Source: JBBDRV01 sp040905285 (GTDB lineage: Bacteria; Bacteroidota; Rhodothermia; Balneolales; Balneolaceae). From it: a stretch of 40,282 nucleotides of DNA. The position numbers were made by a program, and so were the translations under genes. This document shows positions 8,935-16,725 of the stretch, one piece after another (within the stretch, counting starts at the first letter, position 1; each line of letters starts with the position of its first letter). The notes beneath the pieces are model-generated. The model saw only the letters and a list, made by a program, of their open reading frames with translations. It was not told the origin of the DNA and made no database searches. The stretch is taken from contig JBBDRV010000106.1 in the NCBI GenBank assembly GCA_040905285.1, positions 1-40,282 on the forward strand. The letters are read 5' to 3'.

Positions 8935-9051
8935 CTTCCGGCCGATTACCGGGGCGGGCTGCATTCATAAACTGTTTGCTACAGTAACAGTTGGCTGTTG
9001 CAGTCGTATCTGCTCAGCCGCGGAATTCACCGGTTACGGAGTCAGCTGCAT

Positions 9052-9696
9052 ATGAAGATTCTTTCATTTACTGTCGGCCCGTTTGCAGAGAACACATATC
9101 TTCTCGTAAATGAGGGAAAAGCTCTTCTGGTTGATCCGGGATTCAGTTCGCAGAGTGAATACGCCGCCTTTCAAAAAGCCCTGAGCGAAGAGAATGCCGA
9201 GCTGACCGGGATCGTGTTAACCCACGCCCATGTCGATCATGTGCTGGGGCTTAACCAGGTGATCCGGTCCCATGATATTCCCGTCTGGCTGAATCACAGG
9301 GATCTTTTTCTCTGGGAGAATATTGAATCGCAAGCCACCCTGTTCGGTCTCCGGGTCCCGGGCTTCTCCTTTACTCCGGAGCCGCTGGCGGAGCAGCAGG
9401 GGTTTATGGCCGGACCTTTCCCGATGGATGTTCTCTATACACCCGGTCATTCACCGGACCATGTCTCGCTCTATCTGCCGGGAGAAAAGGCCATCATAGC
9501 CGGGGACGTATTATTCCGTGAAAGTGTCGGCCGTACGGACCTTTACAAGGGAGATTCCGAATTGCTCTCCTCAACCATCCGCAACAAGCTCTATACGCTG
9601 CCGGACGAAACAACCATTTATCCGGGACATGGACCTGCAACAACGATCGGCCATGAAAAGCGGCATAACCCGTTTACCGTTGCACCGTCAGCCTGA
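9052..9696 (+). CDS. MBL-fold hydrolase, glyoxalase II-like
   Basis: Cytosolic metallo-beta-lactamase-fold hydrolase of 214 residues, in the YcbL-like branch of the hydroxyacylglutathione hydrolase family. The dinuclear metal site is visible: THAHVDH (His58, His60, Asp62, His63), TPGHSPDH, AGDVLF and the C-terminal YPGHGPAT. The short form without the substrate-binding helical domain of true glyoxalase II argues for a broad thioester hydrolase. ATG 9052 begins the conserved MKILSFTVGPFAENTY, so the 18 codons of open frame upstream are left out. It follows the L31 gene by about 120 bp. The physiological substrate is unknown. Confidence 0.9.
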   Translation: MKILSFTVGPFAENTYLLVNEGKALLVDPGFSSQSEYAAFQKALSEENAELTGIVLTHAHVDHVLGLNQVIRSHDIPVWLNHRDLFLWENIESQATLFGLRVPGFSFTPEPLAEQQGFMAGPFPMDVLYTPGHSPDHVSLYLPGEKAIIAGDVLFRESVGRTDLYKGDSELLSSTIRNKLYTLPDETTIYPGHGPATTIGHEKRHNPFTVAPSA

Positions 9697-9914
9697 TTGA
9701 TCTTTTGATTAATCGTTAATTGGAAAATTTACATTTCAATATGAAAACTCTTACAAAAAAGACTATATCGGCGACCCAAAAGTAAGGCAAGATCGGTACT
9801 TGTTACCGAAAGGGGAAGTAAATGCAGAAGCAGCAAACCATTATAAATATTCCGGACTGACCGCAATTCTTTTTGGTTTTTAACAGCGGGTCTGATAGAT
9901 TTTACGTCCTGAAA

Positions 9915-10547
9915 ATGAAAGCCATACCCGAAAACATACCGCGCTCCCTGAGATCCTATCTGGAGCAGTACCGGCAAGATCCCGCGACTGCGACTGAACG
10001 GCTTGAAAATCATCTGAAAAAAAGGGGACCCGATGCCGTGGGACACTATCTGCTGTCCCTGTTCTATTATTACAGCGGGCACCGGAGGGAAGCTGTACAA
10101 CATGCCTGGAAGGCTAAAATATTTGCCCCCGGCAGCCCTGCCATGGAGCAGCTGCATTATTTCATGTCTCATCCGGACGGTTTCAACGCCTGGAAGCCGG
10201 CGGATCCGGCCGGCAGAAGCGGTGCAGACAGCCGGGTGGAGAAGAGCATCCATCCCATATCGGACCTGGATGCCCTGATCGATAAACTCTCGTCCGTGGA
10301 GTCCAAAAGAATAAAGCTGACAATGGATGGGGAAAAAGGCCCGGACCTGAGCAGGGAGTCAGCAAATGTGGAGGACATCGTAACCGAAACCCTGGCCGGC
10401 ATTCATGAAAAGCAGCAGAGCTATACAGCTGCGATCGACACCTACAGGCGGCTGATGCAGATCAATCCGGACAAGAAAGCGTATTATAAAAAACAGATCC
10501 TGCGCCTTCAGGAAAAAGACAGGGAAAATCAAAAAGAAAAGGAATAA
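9915..10547 (+). CDS. Hypothetical protein, TPR-like helical
   Basis: I do not recognise a named family. The 210-residue product has no signal peptide or membrane helix. It looks mostly helical: residues 45-85 (HYLLSLFYYYSGHRREAVQHA) and 170-195 (YTAAIDTYRRLMQINPDKKAYYKK) read as TPR repeats, separated by a charged, Ser-rich linker, and the tail is Lys/Glu-rich. ATG 9915 is preferred to a TTG 42 bp upstream. The gene converges with lptE, only 38 bp apart. In several Bacteroidota a TPR-like hypothetical neighbours lptE, which gives weak support for an envelope-assembly link. Confidence 0.75.
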   Translation: MKAIPENIPRSLRSYLEQYRQDPATATERLENHLKKRGPDAVGHYLLSLFYYYSGHRREAVQHAWKAKIFAPGSPAMEQLHYFMSHPDGFNAWKPADPAGRSGADSRVEKSIHPISDLDALIDKLSSVESKRIKLTMDGEKGPDLSRESANVEDIVTETLAGIHEKQQSYTAAIDTYRRLMQINPDKKAYYKKQILRLQEKDRENQKEKE

Positions 10548-10585
10548 TGACTTCCGGCAGACTGCCAGGCTTCTCCCTTCCCGCC

Positions 10586-11122
10586 TCACCAGTTGCTGAC
10601 AGCGTCATTAAACATATTGTTGGCGATCTGCTGAAGAGCGGCTTCAGCTGCAGCCACTTCCCCGTCCACCGGGTTTTCACGAACGTCATAGGTGGCTGTG
10701 CCGGTAAAGTTTTTATCCCACAGCGGCTCTTCATCGTCTGCATATCGAAAGGAAGCCCGTACGGAGATGGCCACCTCGTTCAGATCGGCCTGTTCATCCC
10801 CGCCCACACTGAACGGCCGGTCCTGATAAGACTGGATGACGCCCTGGACCACGGCGTCGGCTCCGTCCTGATTGTTGGTCATGGACAGGCGGCTCTGGTT
10901 GACGAACCGGTTGATGAGCGAGCGGTTCAGCCGGTCGCTGATATCCCCCAGCCCGCCACCCGAACGATCCTCAAAAAAGGGCAGGTAGACGGTGTTGACA
11001 TCCGAAGGAATAGACGTCCCCGTAAAGCTGTAATTGAAACAGCCTGCAGCCGCTGTCAGCAAAACTGCGGCCATCCAGTATTTGGCGCTGCGTAAAAGCA
11101 TGTTTTTCACCCGCGTCCCCAT
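10586..11122 (-). CDS. lptE: LptE-like LPS-assembly lipoprotein
   Basis: Predicted outer-membrane lipoprotein of 178 residues, matching the Bacteroidota LptE family that plugs the LptD barrel during lipopolysaccharide insertion. The signal peptide has a lipobox TAAAGC with Cys28, followed by the family hallmark CFNYSFTGTSIP, then NTVYLPFFEDRSGG. The C-terminus carries the LptE helix ending AAAEAALQQIANNMFNDAVSNW. The ATG at 11122 gives a somewhat long n-region; Met8 is an alternative start. It lies 100 bp downstream of the sigma-54 activator on the same strand, an arrangement common in Bacteroidota, so they are probably co-transcribed. No lptD is in the window. Confidence 0.9.
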   Translation of the reverse strand: MGTRVKNMLLRSAKYWMAAVLLTAAAGCFNYSFTGTSIPSDVNTVYLPFFEDRSGGGLGDISDRLNRSLINRFVNQSRLSMTNNQDGADAVVQGVIQSYQDRPFSVGGDEQADLNEVAISVRASFRYADDEEPLWDKNFTGTATYDVRENPVDGEVAAAEAALQQIANNMFNDAVSNW

Positions 11123-11194
11123 AATTTATGTCCCTGTAAATCTTTGATTGCCTCTTTCACACCTGTTACCGTTTATGCTAACCGATCTTTGTGG

Positions 11195-11216
11195 CCCTGT
11201 TTCGGCTAAAACAGGG
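11195..11216 (-). other. Hairpin between sigma-54 activator gene and lptE
   Basis: A perfect 8-bp inverted repeat CCCTGTTT/AAACAGGG with a 6-nt loop lies a few bases after the activator stop codon on the minus strand. No T-tract follows it on the minus strand, so it is more likely an mRNA-stability or processing element than an intrinsic terminator. Confidence 0.5.
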
Positions 11217-11222
11217 TCTATG

Positions 11223-12524
11223 CTAAACAAGATTGTACTGATCCAGTTTTCTGTACAACGTCCGTTCACTGATTCCAAGTACTTCCGACGCTTTTCTGCG
11301 ATTGCCGTTGAACCTTTTCAGAGCCTGTTCAATCAGGAACTGTTCGGTTTCCTCGATGGACGGTATCCGGTCATTATCGAAGAAAAGGTCAAATTCGCTC
11401 TTGTCCTCTGCGTTTTCCTGTTCCTTCTCCTCTTCCTTCCCGGCCCGTTCCGACTGTCCCCGTTCCGCACCCGGGGCCGAATAGTAATCGGTATGCAATT
11501 CGTTGGGGTCGATGTTTCTCTGAACGGCAGGCGGCAGTGCCTTGATCTGCTTTGTTGAGAACGTACTGTAAAGGAATTTGCCAAGCATTTTTTTCAAATC
11601 CCCCATGTCGTTCTGAAGTTCCAGAAGCACCCGGTAGATAAATTCCTTTTCATTGCCTTTGCCGGACGAATACTCTTCGTTCCCGTCCCCCGGATCCTGT
11701 AACCCCGAGAGCATGGGCAGATTATCGGGCAGCCCTTCCCGCTGCCTTCCCTTCAGGTATTTCTGAAGAGTTTCCCGGTCCACGAACTGGGATTTTTCCA
11801 GGACCACCAGCTGTTCTGCAACATTGCGCAGTTCGCGTATATTTCCGGGCCACCGGTAGGAAACAAGCAACTCCCTGGCCTCGTCCGAAAAGCCCCGGAA
11901 CACCGAATCGTATTTTGCCGAATATTCGGTGACGAATTTCCTGAAAATGGGAATGATGTCTTCACTTCTCTCTCTCAGCGGAGGGAGATTGATTTTCACG
12001 GTATCCAGCCTGTAATAGAGATCCTCCCGGAAAGCCCCCTCCCCGACCAGTTTCCAGAGATCCTGGTTGGTTGCCGCAACCACACGGGTATTGGTCTTGC
12101 TGAGCTGGCTGGACCCGACCCGGAAAAATTCCCCGGATTCAAGTACCCTGAGCAGTTTTACCTGCACATTCTTGGGAGTGTCCCCGATTTCGTCCAGAAA
12201 GATGGTTCCCTTGTCCGCTTTCTCAAAGTATCCTTTCCGTGACTCATGGGCCCCGGTAAAGGAGCCTTTCTCGTGACCGAACAGTTCACTCTCGATAATC
12301 CCTTCAGGGATGGCCCCGCAATTGACGATGACCAGATTATGGTGTTTACGCTGGCTGAGCTCATGAATTGCCCGTACAGTTACATCCTTGCCGACACCGC
12401 TCTCGCCCTGCATCAGTATGGAGATGTCCGTAGCGGCCACCTGCATCACTTTGTCTATCACCTGGCGGATTGCCGCTGATTCACCTAAAATTCCGAATCG
12501 TTCCTGAAATTCTTCTCTGTCCAT
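11223..12524 (-). CDS. Sigma-54-dependent activator, Fis family, no receiver domain
   Basis: AAA+ activator of RNA polymerase with sigma-54, 433 residues. It starts directly with the AAA+ domain, with no receiver, GAF or PAS domain. Walker A GESGVGKD is at residues 40-47; the sigma-54 contact loop is GSFTGA (87-92) instead of the usual GAFTGA; Walker B is GTIFLDEIGD (106-115). An acidic, Glu-rich linker at about 280-375 precedes a Fis-type helix-turn-helix at the C-terminus (NRRKASEVLGISERTLYRKL). Without a sensor domain it is probably controlled by abundance or a partner protein. lptE follows. A 13-bp palindrome lies 17-29 bp upstream of its start. Its regulon cannot be read from this window. 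Confidence 0.93.
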   Translation of the reverse strand: MDREEFQERFGILGESAAIRQVIDKVMQVAATDISILMQGESGVGKDVTVRAIHELSQRKHHNLVIVNCGAIPEGIIESELFGHEKGSFTGAHESRKGYFEKADKGTIFLDEIGDTPKNVQVKLLRVLESGEFFRVGSSQLSKTNTRVVAATNQDLWKLVGEGAFREDLYYRLDTVKINLPPLRERSEDIIPIFRKFVTEYSAKYDSVFRGFSDEARELLVSYRWPGNIRELRNVAEQLVVLEKSQFVDRETLQKYLKGRQREGLPDNLPMLSGLQDPGDGNEEYSSGKGNEKEFIYRVLLELQNDMGDLKKMLGKFLYSTFSTKQIKALPPAVQRNIDPNELHTDYYSAPGAERGQSERAGKEEEKEQENAEDKSEFDLFFDNDRIPSIEETEQFLIEQALKRFNGNRRKASEVLGISERTLYRKLDQYNLV

Positions 12525-12540
12525 AATAATTTTGTTTTCC

Positions 12541-12553
12541 TGTCAATTTGACA
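12541..12553. promoter_or_regulatory. Palindrome TGTCAATTTGACA, possible operator
   Basis: A perfect 6-1-6 inverted repeat lies 17 nt upstream of the sigma-54 activator start codon, next to an AGGA ribosome-binding site. The position suits an operator for autoregulation, but no regulator is identified. Confidence 0.35.
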
Positions 12554-12664
12554 ATTTAACAATGAATAGGGCTGGCATCAATAATTTTGGAAACTTCTTT
12601 ACCCAACATCGATATTACTACATATCGTGTATCATAATTTCCTAAAACAAGCGTTTTTCTAACC

Positions 12665-12725
12665 CAGTCTGTCGGACTTGGGAACAGAAAGCGAGCAGGA
12701 TGAGATTTTGGCACAATGGAACACG
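12665..12725 (-). repeat. Half copy of palindromic element
   Basis: It begins with the terminal repeat CAGTCTGTCGGACTT and continues into sequence that matches, in reverse orientation, the right half of the intact element at 29224-29383. The other half and the second terminal repeat are missing. Confidence 0.75.
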
Positions 12726-12829
12726 CCGTATTGGTAAAACATTGATAAAACAGGGCTGCCGTTTTTCCGGCGGCTCCGCTGAATTGAACCGGCAAAAACC
12801 TTGTTGTCATTCAATACTGTACTTTATCA

Positions 12830-12868
12830 AAACCGTAATTCACCGGCATCAAACCGTAATTCACCGGC
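12830..12868. repeat. Two 18-nt direct repeats, 21-bp period
   Basis: AAACCGTAATTCACCGGC occurs twice with exact identity, at 12830-12847 and 12851-12868, upstream of the phosphorylase gene. Confidence 0.8.
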
Positions 12869-13007
12869 CGGGTGTCCCATTCCGATACCCGTACTGCAGA
12901 TCCGGATGCGGAATTTTACAGAGAGAACCAGCGTATAGCCGGCCGGCAGTTCAGAGAAGGAATAATCCCGTCAAACGATAATACCCAACAGAAACAGTAC
13001 CTTTTTA

Positions 13008-14756
13008 GTGAAAGAAACCTATATAGATACAGACATCCGGAGAAAATGCAGTACCCATTTTAAAAAGATTTATGGGCAGGAGCATGTCGATGAGTGTATG
13101 GAACGTCTCGAAAATCTTGTGGATGCATACAAGTTTGAAAAACAGAAGCCGAAATCCATTGAAAACCTGTGGACTGAACGGGACCAGGTCCTGATTACCT
13201 ACGCGGATATGATCAGGGACAGTAGTGACAGCGGGCTCTCTCCCCTGGCAAGACAGCACCAGTTTTTAAGAGAGGAATTGCTCGAACAGTTTTCAACGGT
13301 GCATATTCTGCCGTTTTTCCCGAGCTCATCTGATGACGGCTTTTCCGTGATGGATTACCGGCGGGTGGACGAACAGTTCGGGGACTGGGATGATATTGTC
13401 GCCATGGCAGAAGATTTCCGGCTGATGACCGACATGGTGGTAAACCACGTGTCCAGACACAGTGAATGGTTCAGCCTGTTCCTGCAGGGCAAAAAGCCGT
13501 ACGACAACTATTTTATCGATGTCGATCCCGATATCGACCTGTCCGGAGTGACACGGCCCAGGAGCACGCCGATGCTGACCCCCGTGCAGACGGCGAAGGG
13601 GGAAAAACTGGTGTGGACGACCTTCAGTGATGACCAGAAAGATGTCAATTTCAAGAACCCGCAGGTCCTGTTTGAATTTCTCGATATCCTGTTCTTCTAT
13701 GTAACCAGGGGTATCAAGGTGATTCGTCTGGATGCGGTCGCCTTTATCTGGAAGGAGATCGGTACCAGCTGCATCCACCTGCCCGAGACCCATGAAATTG
13801 TTAAACTCTTCCGTACGCTCATCGACTACTATATGCCGGATGTGACACTGATCACCGAAACCAATGTACCGCACAAAGAGAACATCAGCTATTTCGGAGA
13901 CGGCGACGAAGCCCACATGGTCTATCAGTTCAGCCTCCCCCCGCTGCTGCTGCACGCCCTCCTCACAGAAAACAGTACGTATCTGACCGACTGGCTGAGC
14001 TCCCTTGAACCGCTTCCGGAAGGGTGCACCTATTTCAATTTCACTTCGTCTCATGACGGCATCGGCATGCGGCCGCTCGAGGGGCTGGTTCCCGAAGAGG
14101 AGTTTCTGCAGCTGGCCGAAGGAATCAAGGAGCGGGGTGGATTTATCTCCTACAAGCAAAACAAGGATAAAAGCAAAAGCCCGTATGAACTGAACATTAC
14201 TTATTTCGATGCCTTTGCCTCCAATAACGGGTATGCCGGCCTTCAGGAAAAACGGTTTCTCTGTTCGCAGGCGATCATGCTGAGCCTGCAGGGAATCCCC
14301 GGCATCTATTTCCACAATCTGACCGGCACTGCAAACTACCTGGAAGGGGTGAAGCTGACCGGCCGCTACCGGACGATCAACCGGAAGAAATGGGAGTACG
14401 GCGAACTGGCCGATCAGCTCAGGAAAGAGGGGTCGGTGACGAAAACCATTTTTGAAAGATACAAACATCTGCTTGCGGTGCGGAATGACCACCCCGCCTT
14501 TCACCCGTTCGGCGAACAGAAGGTTTACAACACCGGGAGCCGCTTTTTTGTAATCAAGAGGGACTCCCCGGACAAATTTGAATCCATACTGGTTATCAGC
14601 AATCTGACCGTGAGCGAAGAGGACGTTGATCTGGTGGATATGGGCCTGCCGGTCAGCCGGGAGCAGGATTACGATAACCTGCTGACGGGTCAGCAGGTGA
14701 TTAGCAGTGGAAAGACCGTACTTCAGCCCTATGATGTTCTCTGGATCAGCATATAG
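13008..14756 (+). CDS. ggaP: GH13_18 sugar phosphorylase, glucosylglycerate phosphorylase-like
   Basis: Cytosolic retaining phosphorylase of the sucrose-phosphorylase branch of family GH13, 582 residues. Its sequence follows glucosylglycerate phosphorylase (E. coli YcjM type) closely: VLITYAD, ILPFFPSSSDDGFSVMDY, DMVVNHVSRHSEWF, TTFSDDQKDVNF, GTSCIHLPETHEIVKL and SHDGIGMRPLEG. The nucleophile is Asp242 in VIRLDAV and the acid/base is Glu284 in LITETNVP. The expected reaction is phosphorolysis of glucosylglycerate to glucose-1-phosphate and glycerate. The start is GTG; the first in-frame ATG is 31 codons later and would remove conserved sequence. It faces gpgS and a HAD gene, which supports the substrate call. 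Sucrose or sucrose-6-phosphate phosphorylase is the alternative. Confidence 0.88.
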   Translation: MKETYIDTDIRRKCSTHFKKIYGQEHVDECMERLENLVDAYKFEKQKPKSIENLWTERDQVLITYADMIRDSSDSGLSPLARQHQFLREELLEQFSTVHILPFFPSSSDDGFSVMDYRRVDEQFGDWDDIVAMAEDFRLMTDMVVNHVSRHSEWFSLFLQGKKPYDNYFIDVDPDIDLSGVTRPRSTPMLTPVQTAKGEKLVWTTFSDDQKDVNFKNPQVLFEFLDILFFYVTRGIKVIRLDAVAFIWKEIGTSCIHLPETHEIVKLFRTLIDYYMPDVTLITETNVPHKENISYFGDGDEAHMVYQFSLPPLLLHALLTENSTYLTDWLSSLEPLPEGCTYFNFTSSHDGIGMRPLEGLVPEEEFLQLAEGIKERGGFISYKQNKDKSKSPYELNITYFDAFASNNGYAGLQEKRFLCSQAIMLSLQGIPGIYFHNLTGTANYLEGVKLTGRYRTINRKKWEYGELADQLRKEGSVTKTIFERYKHLLAVRNDHPAFHPFGEQKVYNTGSRFFVIKRDSPDKFESILVISNLTVSEEDVDLVDMGLPVSREQDYDNLLTGQQVISSGKTVLQPYDVLWISI

Positions 14757-14803
14757 CAGTCCGGCGGACTTACTCTACTCCTAAGTCCAAGTCCGACAGA
14801 CTG
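14757..14803. terminator. Element-derived bidirectional hairpin between convergent genes
   Basis: A 47-bp imperfect palindrome starts at the base after the phosphorylase stop and ends one base before the HAD stop on the other strand. Its ends, CAGTCCGGCGGACTTA and AAGTCCGACAGACTG, are the terminal repeats of the 160-bp element with the core deleted. The placement suggests it ends transcription in both directions; there is no long T-tract. Confidence 0.6.
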
Positions 14804-14804
14804 C

Positions 14805-15713
14805 TTAGGGTACTCCGACGCAGTCCGTGAGCTGTATCAGTTCGGTGATAACCAGATCCGGCTCCAGGTTTCTGCACCTGTCATCATCCTTCCTCCATTT
14901 CAGTGACCGTTTGTCCCCGGCGAAAAGCGCCGTTTTCATGCCCAGAGCAGCGGCTGGATAGATGTCCTTGAGCATGTCATTCCCGACATAGAGCACCTCC
15001 GAAGGCGAGGTGCCCGGAAACTCTTTTTCAAGTTTCAGGAGAAAACCGCGGTAAAACGCCAGCGAGGGTTTCTTCAGCTGTTCTTCGAAGGACCAGTGAA
15101 GCAGGCGGGGATTGAATCCCATCTGCACGGTGGTGAGGCCCGTGAGTGCCTCGAATGTGAGGGGCGTGTAAAACTGGGAATTGGAGATAATACCCGTCTG
15201 TATGTCCAGTCCGTTCAGTATGGCCAGTGTATCATTCAGGAACGGCATCGGCCAGATAGGATTCATCCGTGCCTCATATTCAACTGAAAAGAGCCTGGCA
15301 GCCGGCATATTAACTTTTCGGCGGATAAGGCCCTCTTTTTTCATACGTCTCAATACGTCCAGCCATACCGCCTCTATTTGAGGTTCGGGATAATCGGCTC
15401 CCCCGGCGGCCAGCGTACGGTTGTATTTTTCCAGGACGTCCCGGTAGAGCCGGAGGCCGGATTCAACAACGTCCGGACCGGCCGGAAACCCACAGGCGGC
15501 GAGAGCGTCGCCAAACTGTTCCGTACTCTGAAGATCTTCGTCTGCCCCGATATCCCCCACACCCGAGATGAACAGGGTGCCGTAGAAATCCAGAATGACA
15601 AAACGGACGGCGCCTGCTTTTTTCAGTCTGGGTTCGGTACCTGTCGGCAGGGGCCTCAGGGGTTTAGACAGCCGTTTGAAACGTTTCTTCAGATTGTTAA
15701 CGTCGGAAGCCAT
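14805..15713 (-). CDS. HAD-superfamily hydrolase, candidate glucosyl-3-phosphoglycerate phosphatase
   Basis: HAD-fold hydrolase of 302 residues. Motif I is FVILDFYGTLF with Asp42; Tyr replaces the usual second Asp. Motif II is TGIISNSQF, motif III lies in EEQLKKPSLAFY, and motif IV is VGNDMLKDIYPAA. A helical cap sits between motifs I and II. I chose ATG 15713 because it follows the gpgS stop by one base (TGAaATG), indicating translational coupling; an upstream ATG at 15764 would overlap gpgS by about 50 bp. Position suggests the second step of glucosylglycerate synthesis, removal of phosphate from glucosyl-3-phosphoglycerate. This is a context inference: the known MpgP-type phosphatases are another HAD subclass, and Tyr in motif I is more typical of haloacid dehalogenase-like members. 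Confidence 0.82.
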   Translation of the reverse strand: MASDVNNLKKRFKRLSKPLRPLPTGTEPRLKKAGAVRFVILDFYGTLFISGVGDIGADEDLQSTEQFGDALAACGFPAGPDVVESGLRLYRDVLEKYNRTLAAGGADYPEPQIEAVWLDVLRRMKKEGLIRRKVNMPAARLFSVEYEARMNPIWPMPFLNDTLAILNGLDIQTGIISNSQFYTPLTFEALTGLTTVQMGFNPRLLHWSFEEQLKKPSLAFYRGFLLKLEKEFPGTSPSEVLYVGNDMLKDIYPAAALGMKTALFAGDKRSLKWRKDDDRCRNLEPDLVITELIQLTDCVGVP

Positions 15714-15714
15714 T

Positions 15715-16725
15715 TCAGGTTTTTTCTTTGGACTGTTTCCTGAATTTTTTCCGGTATTCCTCAATCTCGATCATCGGCGGGCGTTCATCCTCAATGATTT
15801 CCTTCTCTACCTGACGGTACTGGTCTTTATGTGCCTGGAACTGGCGCAGTATGGTTTCATAATCCTTGAAGTCCACAATGCCCAGGGCCCGGGCCCGCTT
15901 GATGAACGTCTGCAGAATGCCAAAAGACATCTTTCCCAGTTCACGTGTCGGCTGGTTTTCATGAACCCTTTTGTCAAGGTCGGTCTGGGCAAATGCCTTC
16001 AGGCCGAATTTGTGGTGAACATCAATCAGGTGGGACGTTTCAACGCCATAACCCACCGGGAAATAAATCTGCTCCAGCACTTCCCGGCGGACGGCATACT
16101 CACCGGAAAGAGGCTGGATAATGGATGTCAGCTCCGGAAAATACAGCGAGAACAACGGACGGACCAGTATTTCCGTGACCCGGCCGCCGCCGGAGGCCCT
16201 CTCGTTTTCGGAAAAAGCCAGCGGCCGGTCGTAGAAAGCCTTTACATATTTGATCGTTTCATTGTAGATCAGCGGGGCTACCAGGCCGTAGACAAAACGG
16301 GGATGGATGTTGCTGATATCCGCATCCACATAGACGATAATATCGCCCTTCAGCTGATAGATGGCTTTCCACAGATTTTCACCCTTGCCTTTCTTTTCCC
16401 CCAGGTCCGGAAGAATATCACTGGCCAGATAGGTGTCCGCGCCAAAGTTGCGGGCCACCTCGAGGGTTTTGTCTTCCGATCCGGAATCGATCACCGCAAT
16501 TTCATCCAGGAGCGGAAAACGGTTCACCAGTTCCGAATGAAACAGGATCACTTCCTTGCCGATCGTCTTTTCCTCATTGAGTGTGGGAAGGCAGAGAGAG
16601 ATCGTCAGATTTCTCTGTTCCTTTTCCTCCACGAGTTTCTTCAGGTTCCGGAACTGGGAATGATGATACGTATTAAAATCGATCCATTTCTGAAGATCAT
16701 TCACTATAGCCTCCGTCAATTGCAA
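15715..16725 (-). CDS. gpgS: Glucosyl-3-phosphoglycerate synthase (GT81)
   Basis: GT-A retaining glycosyltransferase that joins glucose from an NDP-glucose donor to 3-phosphoglycerate, the first step of glucosylglycerate synthesis. The 336-residue protein has the GT81 pattern: LCLPTLNEEKTIG, AVIDSGSEDKT, DILPDLGEKKGKGENLW, the metal-binding D134-A-D136 in VYVDADISN, VKAFYDRPL, GGRVTEILVRPL, QPLSGEYAVRRE and PVGYGVETSHLID. The start overlaps the end of the M20-like gene by 29 bp, and the HAD gene follows one base after the stop, so the three form one minus-strand operon. The product acts as a compatible solute in halophiles or under nitrogen limitation. Confidence 0.93.
   Translation of the reverse strand: MQLTEAIVNDLQKWIDFNTYHHSQFRNLKKLVEEKEQRNLTISLCLPTLNEEKTIGKEVILFHSELVNRFPLLDEIAVIDSGSEDKTLEVARNFGADTYLASDILPDLGEKKGKGENLWKAIYQLKGDIIVYVDADISNIHPRFVYGLVAPLIYNETIKYVKAFYDRPLAFSENERASGGGRVTEILVRPLFSLYFPELTSIIQPLSGEYAVRREVLEQIYFPVGYGVETSHLIDVHHKFGLKAFAQTDLDKRVHENQPTRELGKMSFGILQTFIKRARALGIVDFKDYETILRQFQAHKDQYRQVEKEIIEDERPPMIEIEEYRKKFRKQSKEKT

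Larger units (their letters stand above)
12525..13007. other. Divergent intergenic region, activator / phosphorylase
   Basis: This 483-bp spacer holds no credible gene. From left to right it contains a 13-bp palindrome, a half copy of the palindromic repeat element (12665-12725) and two 18-nt direct repeats (12830-12868). The promoters of both flanking genes must lie here, but I see no convincing consensus. Confidence 0.6.

Noticed and set aside
9681..9720. Hairpin GATTGATC/GATTAATC after the MBL-fold gene as a terminator
   Set aside because: The stem is AT-rich and imperfect, and no T-tract follows on the plus strand.
12710..12726. TTGGCACAATGGAAC as a sigma-54 promoter
   Set aside because: The -24-like TGGCAC is present but no TTGC -12 element follows, and the sequence is part of the repeat element.
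13326..14504. 392-codon minus-strand open frame
   Set aside because: It is antisense to the GH13_18 phosphorylase, whose catalytic motifs are unambiguous; the antisense translation shows no domain.
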